Positions 40,699-48,861 of a stretch of 64,000 bases of DNA are shown piece after piece (the stretch's first letter is position 1; every line of letters begins with the position of its first letter). Where the stretch lies: assembly GCF_001544015.1 (NCBI RefSeq), contig NZ_AP014924.1:806001-870000 (forward strand), written 5' to 3'. A program made the translations under genes and the position numbers. The DNA is from Limnochorda pilosa (GTDB lineage Bacteria; Bacillota; Limnochordia; Limnochordales; Limnochordaceae). The notes below the pieces were generated by a model that searched no databases, was not told where the DNA came from, and saw only the letters and a program-made list of their open reading frames with translations.

Positions 40699-42300
40699 CT
40701 AGAACCCCATGGCCAGGCCGTCCTTTCGGGGATCGGATCCGGCTATGTAAACGCCCTGGCCGGCGTCCCGCCAGATGATCTGGCCCCCGCCGAAGCCGAA
40801 GAGGCCCATGTCGGCGGCCAGGGTGTGGCCCCGCCGGGCCAGGTCCTCCCGGGCCTCGGCGGGGATGCCGGGCTCCAGGGCCACCCGCCCGTCGGGCAGG
40901 AGGTGGACCCGGGGCGCGTCCAGGGCGGCCTGGGGATCGAGGCGGTGGTCCAGCAGGCTGAGGAGCACCTGCAGGTGGCCCTGAGGCTGCATGTCGCCGC
41001 CCATGACGCCGAGGGCGGCCAGGGGCTCCCCCGCCTCGGTGGAGAGGAAGGCCGGGATGATGGTGTGAAAGGGGCGCTTGCCGGGCCCCACCTGGTTGGG
41101 ATGGCCCTCTTCCAGCGTGAAGCCTGCCCCCCGGTTCTGGAGGGCGATGCCGGTGCCCGGCACGACCACCCCTGAGCCGAAGCCCATGTAGTTGGACTGG
41201 ATGAAGGAGACCATCCTGCCCTCGGCGTCGGCGGTGCAGAGGTAGACGGTGTCTCCGGTGCCGGGGCGACCGGACGCGATCTGGGGGTTCCGGTGCTCAC
41301 CCAGCAGGCGTCGACGCTCGTCCAGGTAGCCCGCTTCCAGCAGGCGGCTGGCCGGGACCCGCGTGACCGTGGGGTCGGCCACGTGGGCGTAGGCATCGGC
41401 AAAGGCGGCCCGCAGGGCCTCCACCAGGAGGTGGAGCCTCCGCCCGGCGAGGAGCTCGGACCCCAGGTCCAGTGGGTCCAGGAGGCCCAGGGCCTCCAGG
41501 GCCACCACGCCCTGTCCGTTGGGCGGCAGTTCCCACAGCCGGTAGCCCCGGCGGCTCATCCCCAGGGGCTCCACCCACTCGGGCTCGTGGTCCGCCAGGT
41601 CCTCCTGGGCCAGGAGGCCTCCCTGGGCCTCGGCGTGGGCCACCATGCGCGAGGCCAGCTCGCCCCGGTAGAAGGCCTCGCCCTCGCTCTCCCCGATGCT
41701 CCGAAGGGTTTCGGCCTGCTCCGGGAGACGGAAGAGCTCGCCGGCCCGGGGCGCCCGCCCGCCGGGGAGGAAGGCGGCCCGAAAGTCCTCCCGGGCGCCG
41801 AAGCGACGCTCGGCGAACTGCCAGGCCCGAGCGGTGAGGGGCGGCACCGGGTGGCCCTCCTCAGCGAAGCGGATGGCCGGCTGGAAGAGGCGGCGGAAGG
41901 AGAGGCGGCCGAAGCGCCGGGAGAGGGCCACCCAGCCGGAAACCGCCCCGGGCACCGTCACCGGGAGCCAGCCGTCGATGGGCATGACGGAGAAACCGGC
42001 CTCTCGCACCAGCTGGGCGGTGAGGCGCCTGGGGCTGCGCCCGGAGGCGTTGAGACCGTGGAGGCGGGTGCCGTCCCAGACGAGCGCAAAGGCGTCGGAG
42101 CCCAGCCCGTTGGAGGTGGGCTCCACCACCGTCAGGGCGGCGGCGGTGGCGATGGCCGCGTCCACCGCGTTGCCTCCCTCGCGCAGGACCTCGAGCCCCG
42201 CGGCCACCGCCAGCGGGTGGCTGGTGGCCACCATGCCGTGCCGGGCCATCACCGGCGAGCGGCGGGACGGGAAGGGCGAGCCGTAGTCGAAGGGCTGCAT
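40699..42300 (-). CDS. ggt: gamma-glutamyltransferase family protein
   Basis: N-terminal nucleophile hydrolase of 533 residues that would cleave itself into large and small subunits. The autoprocessing/nucleophile threonine is Thr351 in GTGDTVYLCTAD, and the small subunit holds SFIQSNYMGFGSGVVVPGTG, LQNRGAGF and LGVMGGDMQPQGHLQVL. The large subunit starts GMVATSHPLAVAAGLEVLREGGNAVDAAIATA, as in the family. No signal peptide is seen, so unlike many GGTs it may be cytoplasmic, closer to GGT-like acylases and hydrolases such as YwrD. ATG 42300 follows AAGGAGG. Neighbours are a TRAP importer (convergent) and an SDR gene (divergent). The substrate is not known. Confidence 0.9.
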   Translation of the reverse strand: MQPFDYGSPFPSRRSPVMARHGMVATSHPLAVAAGLEVLREGGNAVDAAIATAAALTVVEPTSNGLGSDAFALVWDGTRLHGLNASGRSPRRLTAQLVREAGFSVMPIDGWLPVTVPGAVSGWVALSRRFGRLSFRRLFQPAIRFAEEGHPVPPLTARAWQFAERRFGAREDFRAAFLPGGRAPRAGELFRLPEQAETLRSIGESEGEAFYRGELASRMVAHAEAQGGLLAQEDLADHEPEWVEPLGMSRRGYRLWELPPNGQGVVALEALGLLDPLDLGSELLAGRRLHLLVEALRAAFADAYAHVADPTVTRVPASRLLEAGYLDERRRLLGEHRNPQIASGRPGTGDTVYLCTADAEGRMVSFIQSNYMGFGSGVVVPGTGIALQNRGAGFTLEEGHPNQVGPGKRPFHTIIPAFLSTEAGEPLAALGVMGGDMQPQGHLQVLLSLLDHRLDPQAALDAPRVHLLPDGRVALEPGIPAEAREDLARRGHTLAADMGLFGFGGGQIIWRDAGQGVYIAGSDPRKDGLAMGF

Positions 42301-42591
42301 GGATCAGGCCTCCTTGGGTCCTGAGGGAGATCACCTTCCGCTTCAGGAGCACAGACCTGGCGGAGCTCAGGGTCCCCCCGGAAGGCACCTCCTCCGTTCC
42401 ATGATAACCCATCCAGCCGACCGGCGTCGGCCGAAAGAGCGCCCACAGCCCCAAGGGTTCCGGGTCGACCGCGCCTGCCCCGGCCCGCGGGTCCCGGCAG
42501 GCGGGGACATTTCACCCTGGGTTGGTCGGCCAGGATGGGAGATAATGGGACTGGGTGGCACCATCATCAAGGAGCGGGGAGGGGACGCGTG

Positions 42592-43365
42592 ATGGCGGAG
42601 CGTCTACTGGAGGGGAAGGCCGGCCTGGTGACCGGGGGTTCCTCGGGCATCGGCAGGGCGACCGCGCTCGCGATGGCTCGCGAGGGCGCCCGGGTGGCGG
42701 TGGCGGACGTAGCGGTCGAGGGCGGCGAGGAGACCGTTCGGATGATGACCCAAGCGGGCGGAGACGCCGTCTTTATCCGCACCGACGTCTCTCGCGACTC
42801 GGACGTGGCCGCCCTGGTGCGCAGCACCGTGGACCGTTTCGGTCGCCTGGACGTGGCCGTGAACAACGCGGGCATCGAGGGGACCCTCGCACCACTGGCC
42901 GAGTATCCTGAGGAGATGTTCGACCGGGTCGTGGCCGTCAACCTGAAAGGCGTCTGGCTCTGCATGAAGCACGAGATCCCGGAACTCCTCGAGCAGGGCG
43001 GAGGCGCCATCGTCAACATGGCCTCCATCCTGGGTCTGGTGGCCTTCCCCAACGCCGCGGCCTACACGGCGGCCAAGCACGGGGTGGTGGGTCTCACCCG
43101 GGTGGCGGCGGTGGAGTACGCCGCCCGTGGGATCCGGGTGAACGCCGTCTGCCCCGGCTTCATCGAGACTCCCATGGTGATGGAGCGGGGTGTGGCGGCA
43201 GGCCGGCAGCGGGAGACCTACGAGAAGATCGCCGGACTGCACCCCATCGGCCGCCTGGGGAAGCCCGAGGAGATCGCCGGCATGGTGGTGGCCCTCCTGT
43301 CGGACCGGGCCTCCTTCGTCACCGGCGCCGTCTTGCCCGTGGATGGGGCCCTGACGGCCCAATGA
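42592..43365 (+). CDS. SDR-family oxidoreductase
   Basis: Classical short-chain dehydrogenase of 257 residues. The cofactor motif is TGGSSGIG (about 15-22), NNAGI follows near residue 92, and the catalytic triad Ser-Tyr-Lys lies in MASILG and YTAAK; the end VLPVDGALTAQ is normal. ADVAV after the second strand (Asp) suggests NAD(H) preference. ATG 42592 was chosen; GTG directly before it is equally possible, both behind GGGGAGGGG. It lies 178 bases upstream of the acyl-CoA dehydrogenase gene, in the same direction, and may act in the same catabolic route. It is a different subfamily from the SDR at 13754. Confidence 0.9.
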   Translation: MAERLLEGKAGLVTGGSSGIGRATALAMAREGARVAVADVAVEGGEETVRMMTQAGGDAVFIRTDVSRDSDVAALVRSTVDRFGRLDVAVNNAGIEGTLAPLAEYPEEMFDRVVAVNLKGVWLCMKHEIPELLEQGGGAIVNMASILGLVAFPNAAAYTAAKHGVVGLTRVAAVEYAARGIRVNAVCPGFIETPMVMERGVAAGRQRETYEKIAGLHPIGRLGKPEEIAGMVVALLSDRASFVTGAVLPVDGALTAQ

Positions 43366-43542
43366 GACAGAGGGCCCACCCAGGGACGGAGGACGCGGAC
43401 CTTGGGCGGATCCTGGCCTCGGGGCCGGACCGCTCTCAGGCCCGCTCAGGCAGGAGCGCCACCGCCCGCCACGGAAGATGGGTAGCGGGTCATCAAGGGG
43501 CCCGCGTGCCGCGGCGAGCGGGCCCGTGGGAGGGCGGGGCGC

Positions 43543-44757
43543 GTGAACTTCGAGCTGAGCGAGGACCAGCGAGCCATCCAGCAGATGGTGCGGGAGTTCG
43601 CCCAGGGCGAGCTGATGCCCCGGGTGCGGGACCTGGACCGGGAGGAGCGCTTCGATCCCTGGGTGCTGAAGCGGATGGGCGAGCTGGGGATCCTGGGGCT
43701 CTGCTTGCCCCGGAAGTACCAGGGCGGCGGGATGGACTACCTGAGCCTGGGGCTCGCCTGCGAAGAGCTGGAGTACGTGGACTCCGCCTTCCGGGAGATC
43801 CTGTCGGTCCACACGGCCCTGGTGGGGCTCACCCTCATGCAGTGGGCTACCCTTGAGCAGAAGGAACGCTTCCTGGTCCCCATGGCCACGGGGGCCAAGA
43901 TCGCGGCCTTCGGGCTCACCGAGCCGGGGGCCGGCTCGGACGTGGCGGCCCTGGAGAGCCGCTACCGGCGGGAGGGCGACGCCTTCCTCCTGAGCGGCGA
44001 CAAGCTCTGGATCTCCCTGGCCGACGTGGCCGACCTCTTCCTGGTCTTCGCCCGGCGCTCGCCCGGCCGGGATCCCCGGGAGATCAGCGCCTTCCTTGTG
44101 GAGCGGGGCAGGCCGGGGCTGGAGACGGAGACCCTCCACCACAAGCTGGGCGTGCGGGCTGGGAACACGGGCGGCATTCACATGCGGGAGGTGCGGGTGC
44201 CGGCCGAGAACCTGCTGGGCCAGGAGGGCGAGGGCTTCAAGATCGCCATGTCGGCCCTGGACAACGGCCGGCTCACGGTGGCGGCGGGGGCGACGGGCAT
44301 GGCTCGGGCCTGCCTGGAAGCGAGCGTCCGCTACGCCAAGGAGCGGGAGACTTTCGGCCGGCCCATCGCCGAGCACCAGCTGGTGCAGCAGATGATCGCC
44401 CGCATGGTCGAGGGGTACGAGAGCAGCCGCCTCCTTTACGCCTGGGCGGCGTCGCTCAAGAACCAGGGGAAGCGCTGCACCCGGGAGACGTCGCTCGCCA
44501 AGCTCCACGCCTGCGACGCAGGCTTCCAGGCCGCGGCCGACGCGGTGGAGATCCACGGGGCGTACGGCTTCTCCGACGAGTTCCCGGTGAGCCGCCACCT
44601 GCGGAACGCGAAGGGTGAGATGATCTACGAGGGCACCCGGGAGATCCACCTGCTCATGCAGGCGGGGTATGCCCTGGGGAGTCGGGAGGACCGCCCGCTC
44701 CGGTGCTCCCTGCCGCCCTGGCCCTTCCCCGAGGACGTGGAGGCGGGCCTGGCATGA
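43543..44757 (+). CDS. acyl-CoA dehydrogenase
   Basis: FAD enzyme of 404 residues that introduces the alpha-beta double bond into acyl-CoA thioesters. Motifs are LCLPRKYQGGGMDYLSLGLA, AAFGLTEPGAGSDVAAL, ETFGRPIAEHQLVQQMIARM and the catalytic base Glu363 in MIYEGTREIHLLMQ, the position used by short- and medium-chain enzymes. GTG 43543 is the likely start, behind GGGAGGGCGGGGC. The stop overlaps the start of the class III CoA-transferase gene by ATGA, so substrate activation and first oxidation are probably coupled in one pathway for an organic acid. Chain length specificity cannot be told; it lacks the features of glutaryl-CoA dehydrogenase that I looked for. Confidence 0.92.
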   Translation: MNFELSEDQRAIQQMVREFAQGELMPRVRDLDREERFDPWVLKRMGELGILGLCLPRKYQGGGMDYLSLGLACEELEYVDSAFREILSVHTALVGLTLMQWATLEQKERFLVPMATGAKIAAFGLTEPGAGSDVAALESRYRREGDAFLLSGDKLWISLADVADLFLVFARRSPGRDPREISAFLVERGRPGLETETLHHKLGVRAGNTGGIHMREVRVPAENLLGQEGEGFKIAMSALDNGRLTVAAGATGMARACLEASVRYAKERETFGRPIAEHQLVQQMIARMVEGYESSRLLYAWAASLKNQGKRCTRETSLAKLHACDAGFQAAADAVEIHGAYGFSDEFPVSRHLRNAKGEMIYEGTREIHLLMQAGYALGSREDRPLRCSLPPWPFPEDVEAGLA

Positions 44758-46052
44758 CCGGGGGCGAGTTCCCAAGCGGGGGTTCGGAAGGAGCCGGCCG
44801 GAGCATCCGCGGCGGTTCCCCCGGGCCCCTGGCCGGGGTGCGGGTGCTGGACCTCACCCGGGTGCTGGCCGGACCCTACGCGACCATGCTTCTGGCGGAC
44901 CTGGGCGCCGACGTGGTGAAGGTGGAGCGCCCCGGGACCGGCGACGAGACCCGGGGGTGGGGTCCCCCCTTCGTGGGCGAGACGGCCACCTACTTCCTCA
45001 GCGTCAACCGGAACAAGCGGAGCCTTGCCCTGGACCTGGCCCATCCTCGGGGCCGGGAGGTGCTCCACCGGCTGGCCCGCTGGGCGGACGTGGCCGTGGA
45101 GAACTTCCGGGTGGGCCACCAGGACCGGCTGGGCTGCAGCTACGAGGAGCTCGCCAGGGAAAACCCGCGGCTTGTCTACTGCTCCATTTCCGGCTTCGGG
45201 CAGACGGGCCCTCGCAGGTACGAGCCCGGCTACGACGTGCTGATGCAGGGCTTCGGGGGCCTCATGTCCATCACCGGAAGCCAGGAGGGCGAGCCGGTAC
45301 GGGTGGGCGTGGCCGTACTGGACCTGGGCACGGGGCTCTACGCGGTGGAGGCGATCCTGGCCGCCCTCTACCACCGGGAGCGGACGGGGCGGGGACAGAG
45401 GGTGGAGGTTTCCCTCCTGGACACGGCGGTCACCTGGCTCACCTACGCGGCCCAGAGCTTCCTGGCGACGGGGAAGGAGCCCGGCCGTTACGGCTCCGCC
45501 CACCCCAACATCGTGCCGTACCAGGCCTTTCGCGGCTCCGACGGCCGGTCCTTCATCCTCTCGGTGGGGAACGACGCCACCTGGCAGCGCTTCGCCCGCC
45601 TCCTGGACCGCCTGGAGGGTACAGACCTGGCGGGAGACGCCGCCTACGCCACCAACGCCAAGCGGGTCGCCCGGAGGGGCGAGCTGGTGGCCGCCCTGGA
45701 GGCGCTCTTCGCCCGGCGGCCGGCGGCGGAGTGGCTGGAGCACCTGCAGGGCGAGCAGATTCCCTGTGGGCCCATCCACGACCTGGCGAGCCTCTTCGCC
45801 GAGGAGCAGGTGCGGGCCCGGGCACTGGTGCAGGAGGTCCCCTACCCGGAGGCGCTACCCTCCGCCCTGCCTGGGGCTGCGGCCGGGCGGTTGCCGCTCC
45901 TGGGGCCCGCTCCCAAGCTCTCCGAGACGCCCGCTGCCGTGCGGACCCCGCCGCCTGCTCTGGGGGAACATACCGACGAGGTCCTGGCCGAGCTGGGGTA
46001 CGGGCCTGAAGAGATTGCGGAGTTGCGCGGCTCTGGCGAGCTTGGGGGGTGA
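44754..46052 (+). CDS. CaiB/BaiF (class III) CoA-transferase
   Basis: 432 residues. After about 25 Gly/Ser-rich residues the family opens with LAGVRVLDLTRVLAGPYATM and LGADVVKVERPGTGDETRGW. The catalytic aspartate is Asp161 in GYDVLMQGFGGLMSITG, with SISGFGQTGP before it. YHRERTGRGQRVEVSLLDTA and QIPCGPIHDLASLFAEEQV are also typical. It would move CoA from a donor such as succinyl-CoA or acetyl-CoA to an organic acid, whose CoA ester the overlapping acyl-CoA dehydrogenase then oxidises. ATG 44754 overlaps the dehydrogenase stop. More canonical than the CaiB-family protein at 12788. Confidence 0.92.
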   Translation: MTGGEFPSGGSEGAGRSIRGGSPGPLAGVRVLDLTRVLAGPYATMLLADLGADVVKVERPGTGDETRGWGPPFVGETATYFLSVNRNKRSLALDLAHPRGREVLHRLARWADVAVENFRVGHQDRLGCSYEELARENPRLVYCSISGFGQTGPRRYEPGYDVLMQGFGGLMSITGSQEGEPVRVGVAVLDLGTGLYAVEAILAALYHRERTGRGQRVEVSLLDTAVTWLTYAAQSFLATGKEPGRYGSAHPNIVPYQAFRGSDGRSFILSVGNDATWQRFARLLDRLEGTDLAGDAAYATNAKRVARRGELVAALEALFARRPAAEWLEHLQGEQIPCGPIHDLASLFAEEQVRARALVQEVPYPEALPSALPGAAAGRLPLLGPAPKLSETPAAVRTPPPALGEHTDEVLAELGYGPEEIAELRGSGELGG

Positions 46053-46141
46053 GAGGTGGGTCCCAGCCGGTGGACGCGCCGGCCATACTGGGGAGGTGAC
46101 GGTGATCCCGTAGAGGGATCGACCGGGAGCAGCACGAAGCC

Positions 46142-46780
46142 TTGGGAAACGTCCGTCCGGGAGGGGGATCGGCCATCGGCGAGGCAGGCGAGCTGAACCA
46201 GAAGAAGCTGCACGTCCTCTACCAGGTCGGGGCGCACCTGCACCAGAACCCGCTGGCCACCTTCGTTGTCGGGTTGCTGGCGGGGGTGGTCGACCGGGTC
46301 CACTTCGTGCGCGAGACGAGGGGGGCGCCCATCGCGATCGAGTTCGCCGTGGGGCGTGCGCAGCTCTGGCCGGCCGGCCCCCTTCGGGTACGGGCCCGCG
46401 GCCTGGAAATGGGCGACCCCATGAGCCTGGGGTCGGCCATTGCCCTGGGGACGGATCCCGTCTGCGTCCGTATCCAGGGCAGCGGGCTGGAGGACGACGA
46501 GGCGTTCCAGGAGCTCCTGGTGGAGAGCTACGAGGAGGTGGCGGCGGAGGGCGTGACCCCTGAGGAGAAGAGGGAGCACCGGGCCGAGGCGCTCCGCCAG
46601 CAAATCGACCAGGCCCTCAAGATCTACCACGAATGCACGGTCATGCTGGAGGAGGGCGACCCGGCCCGGCGCTCGGAGCTCGAATCCTACCTAAAGATCG
46701 CTCGCGAGGAGCTCCGCCAGGCAAGCCGGGAGCTTCACGCCCTCGAGGAGGAGCTGGCCCAGGCCGAGCAGCGCTCCTGA
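46142..46780 (+). CDS. unknown protein with C-terminal coiled coil
   Basis: A protein of about 212 residues that I do not recognise. Residues about 15-60 are mixed (LHVLYQVGAHLHQNPLATF, then VVGLLAGVVDRVHFV), about 60-115 look like a small beta-rich domain (IAIEFAVGRAQLWPAGPLRV), and about 120-212 are long charged helices (YEEVAAEGVTPEEKREHRAE onward; ELESYLKIAREELRQASREL) with heptad character. No signal peptide or clear membrane helix. The start is uncertain: TTG 46142 has GGGAG eleven bases before it, and no ATG or GTG is available before the conserved-looking part. Codon use is normal for the genome, so it is probably a real gene. It stands between a CoA-transferase and an oxidoreductase without a clear partner. 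Confidence 0.6.
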   Translation: MGNVRPGGGSAIGEAGELNQKKLHVLYQVGAHLHQNPLATFVVGLLAGVVDRVHFVRETRGAPIAIEFAVGRAQLWPAGPLRVRARGLEMGDPMSLGSAIALGTDPVCVRIQGSGLEDDEAFQELLVESYEEVAAEGVTPEEKREHRAEALRQQIDQALKIYHECTVMLEEGDPARRSELESYLKIAREELRQASRELHALEEELAQAEQRS

Positions 46781-46886
46781 GGCCAGCGTCCTCTCGATGA
46801 ACGTCGTGCACGGAACGAGATGTGCTTTCACGCATCCCGGGGTTCACCCGCCGGAAGGACCCGACATCGTGACGGTTCCCGCCTTC

Positions 46887-47936
46887 TCACCGATCTCCGG
46901 CCCGTTTCGCCCGCAGGTACTGCCTGGGCCAGGGGGCCTCGGCGCCCAGGGCCCGGGCCGCGTCCAGCGGCCAGTAGGGGTGGCGTAGGAGTTCCCTTCC
47001 AAGGAGGACCACATCGGCCCGGCCGTTCTGAAGGACCTCCTCGGCCATCTCCGGCGCGGTGATGAGGCCCAGCGCGCTGGTAGGCACCCCGGCCTCCCGG
47101 CGGATGCGCTCGGCCGGCTTCAGCTGGTAGCCGGGGTAGTCGGGAGGTCGCACGGGCGCGATGCCGCCCGAGGAGCAGTCGATCAGGTCCACGCCTGCCT
47201 GTCCGAGGGCGCGGGCCACCTCCACGGCCTGATCAGGATCGAAGCCGCCGGGGAGGTAGTCGGTGGTGGAGAGGCGGGCGAAGAGGGGCTTCGCTTCGGG
47301 CCAAGCCGCCCGCACCCGGCGGACCACGTCCAGGGGGAAGGCCAGGCGGGCTTCCAGCGGGCCGCCCCACCGATCGGAGCGGTGGTTGGCCACGGGCGAG
47401 AGGAACTCGTGCAGCAGGTAGCCGTGGGCCGCGTGGATCTCGATCACGTCGAACCCGACCTCGTGTGCCCAGCGAGCCGCCTGCTCGAACGCGGCCGCCA
47501 CCGCCTGCAGGCCGGCCTCATCCAGCTCCAGCGGGACCCGCCATCCCTCATCGAAGGGGATGGGGCTCGGCCCCACCGGCTCCTGCGGCCCCTGACCTTT
47601 CTTGGGCGAGAAGGCCTTCCGGCCTGCGTGGGCGAGTTGGATGCCGCAGGCGGCACCCTGCTCGTGCACGAAGCGGACGATGCGCTGGAGGGCCGGCAGT
47701 TGGCGCTCGTGATAGAGACCCAGGTCCTCGGTGCTGATCCGCCCCCGGGGCTCGACGGCCGTGGCCTCCAGGAGGACCAGGCCCGCGCCTCCCACGGCCC
47801 GGGTGCCGTAGTGGACGAAGTGCCAGTCGGTGGCGATGCCGTCCCCTCCCGCCGAGTACTGGCACATGGGCGAGACCACGATGCGGTTGCGCAGCGTGAC
47901 GGACCGCACCGTGTAAGGCGAGAAGAGCATGGACAA
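46887..47936 (-). CDS. namA: NADH:flavin oxidoreductase, old yellow enzyme (YqjM/NamA class)
   Basis: FMN enzyme of about 349 residues that reduces activated C=C bonds, such as enones. It has the features of the YqjM class: the regulatory cysteine in VSPMCQYSA near residue 25, IQLAHAGRKA, EIHAAHGYLLHEFLSPVANHR (catalytic His pair and FMN binding), and the C-terminal arginine finger region YLRAKRAGDR. TTG 47936 is nine bases from GGAGGTGG, while ATG 47930 is fifteen; I keep TTG. A promoter and a perfect 12-base inverted repeat sit just upstream and include the ribosome binding site, so it is probably under its own repressor, perhaps responding to electrophiles, as these enzymes often do. Confidence 0.93.
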   Translation of the reverse strand: MSMLFSPYTVRSVTLRNRIVVSPMCQYSAGGDGIATDWHFVHYGTRAVGGAGLVLLEATAVEPRGRISTEDLGLYHERQLPALQRIVRFVHEQGAACGIQLAHAGRKAFSPKKGQGPQEPVGPSPIPFDEGWRVPLELDEAGLQAVAAAFEQAARWAHEVGFDVIEIHAAHGYLLHEFLSPVANHRSDRWGGPLEARLAFPLDVVRRVRAAWPEAKPLFARLSTTDYLPGGFDPDQAVEVARALGQAGVDLIDCSSGGIAPVRPPDYPGYQLKPAERIRREAGVPTSALGLITAPEMAEEVLQNGRADVVLLGRELLRHPYWPLDAARALGAEAPWPRQYLRAKRAGDR

Positions 47937-47945
47937 GGGATGGAT

Positions 47946-47989
47946 CCACCTCCGCGGACCAGTCTATCGATCCCGCGGAGGTGGTGCAA
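47946..47989 (-). promoter_or_regulatory. promoter and operator-like inverted repeat of the old yellow enzyme gene
   Basis: On the minus strand TTGCAC (47989-47984), 17 bases, TAGACT (47966-47961). Two perfect 12-base arms, CCACCTCCGCGG and CCGCGGAGGTGG, occupy 47946-47957 and 47973-47984, one just after the -10 and one in the spacer next to the -35. The distance between arm centres is 27 bases. A repressor bound here would block RNA polymerase; the arm nearest the gene also contains the Shine-Dalgarno sequence. Confidence 0.6.
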
Positions 47990-48015
47990 GCCGAAGGCGT
48001 TTCCTTGCCGAACGG

Positions 48016-48477
48016 TTACTTCACGACCAACGGGGCGTGCATCCCGAGGTCGTAGTGCCCAGGCACGAAGCAGCCCAGCTCCCAGGTGCCGCGCTTCTCT
48101 TCCGGCACCGTAAACTCGAGGGCCACCTGGGCGCCGCCTTCGAGCTCCAGCTCCTCCAACTCTCCGAGCTCCACCTTCACGTCGCCGGCATCCAGGAAGA
48201 CGTCGATGTCCTCGAAGAAGTTGGTGGTGTAGCCGTGGTCCATCCCCGCCATGCCCTGGCCCACCATCATCTCGTGCTCTTCCGACGCGCTGTTGGTCAC
48301 CGTGAGACGGTAGGCCTTGCCCGCCTCGAGCACGAGGGGGTCGGGACGGAAGGCGTAACTGGTGAGGTCCAGGGTGATGGGTTCCTGGGCCAGCACCTCG
48401 CCGCCCCCTGCCAGGGCAAGGAGCGCGCAGGCGGCCGCGGCACCCGCGGCCCACCGAAGGATGCCCGTACGGGTCAT
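48016..48477 (-). CDS. secreted cupredoxin-like copper protein
   Basis: Exported protein of 153 residues. A signal peptide covers about residues 1-31 (long Ala/Leu core ending VLAQEP). The mature part is a cupredoxin-type beta-sandwich with candidate type 1 copper ligands: His in SASEEHEMMVGQG, then Cys, His and Met in LGCFVPGHYDLGMHAPL, spaced as in plastocyanin and azurin relatives. An insertion rich in Glu/Leu (VELGELEELELEGG) precedes the last strands. ATG 48477 follows GGGGAGGACAAAG. A good promoter lies about 160 bases upstream. Electron transfer or copper handling outside the cell is likely; no oxidase or nitrite reductase gene is adjacent. Confidence 0.8.
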   Translation of the reverse strand: MTRTGILRWAAGAAAACALLALAGGGEVLAQEPITLDLTSYAFRPDPLVLEAGKAYRLTVTNSASEEHEMMVGQGMAGMDHGYTTNFFEDIDVFLDAGDVKVELGELEELELEGGAQVALEFTVPEEKRGTWELGCFVPGHYDLGMHAPLVVK

Positions 48478-48632
48478 GTCTTTGTCCTCCCCGATCCAGT
48501 TTCCCTGAGGCTCGTCCTGCCGGCCTACGACCCGGCACTCGCCGCGGGCCCAGCTCCCCAGGGCGAGGGGTGGGGCCGGCCTGCTTTCGGGCCAGCCCGC
48601 GCGGGTCTCTAGGAACCGAAAGAACTAGTCTG

Positions 48633-48661
48633 AAGATACCAGAGGGGACCCTTGCCGTCAA
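48633..48661 (-). promoter_or_regulatory. sigma-A promoter of the cupredoxin gene
   Basis: On the minus strand TTGACG (48661-48656), 17 bases, TATCTT (48638-48633). It gives a leader of about 150 bases. Confidence 0.6.
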
Positions 48662-48776
48662 TGACAGGCGACCACCCTTTCACCTAAGAATCCACTCAGG
48701 TTGCAGGGGTCTCCGGCCAGCGCAGCGAGGGACGGCGTCGGCCGCATGCGGCGGAGAGATCCGCGCATCGCGCCCA

Positions 48777-48805
48777 TTGACGGGCGGGAACCTCCTGCAT
48801 AGAAT
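48777..48805 (+). promoter_or_regulatory. sigma-A promoter of the ABC importer operon
   Basis: TTGACG (48777-48782), 17 bases, TAGAAT (48800-48805), 56 bases before the start codon of the binding protein gene. Divergent from the cupredoxin promoter about 115 bases away. Confidence 0.7.
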
Positions 48806-48861
48806 ACCCGTGAAAACCAATCAAGTTACATGATGACGTTTCGGGAAAAGGAGCGATTGCC

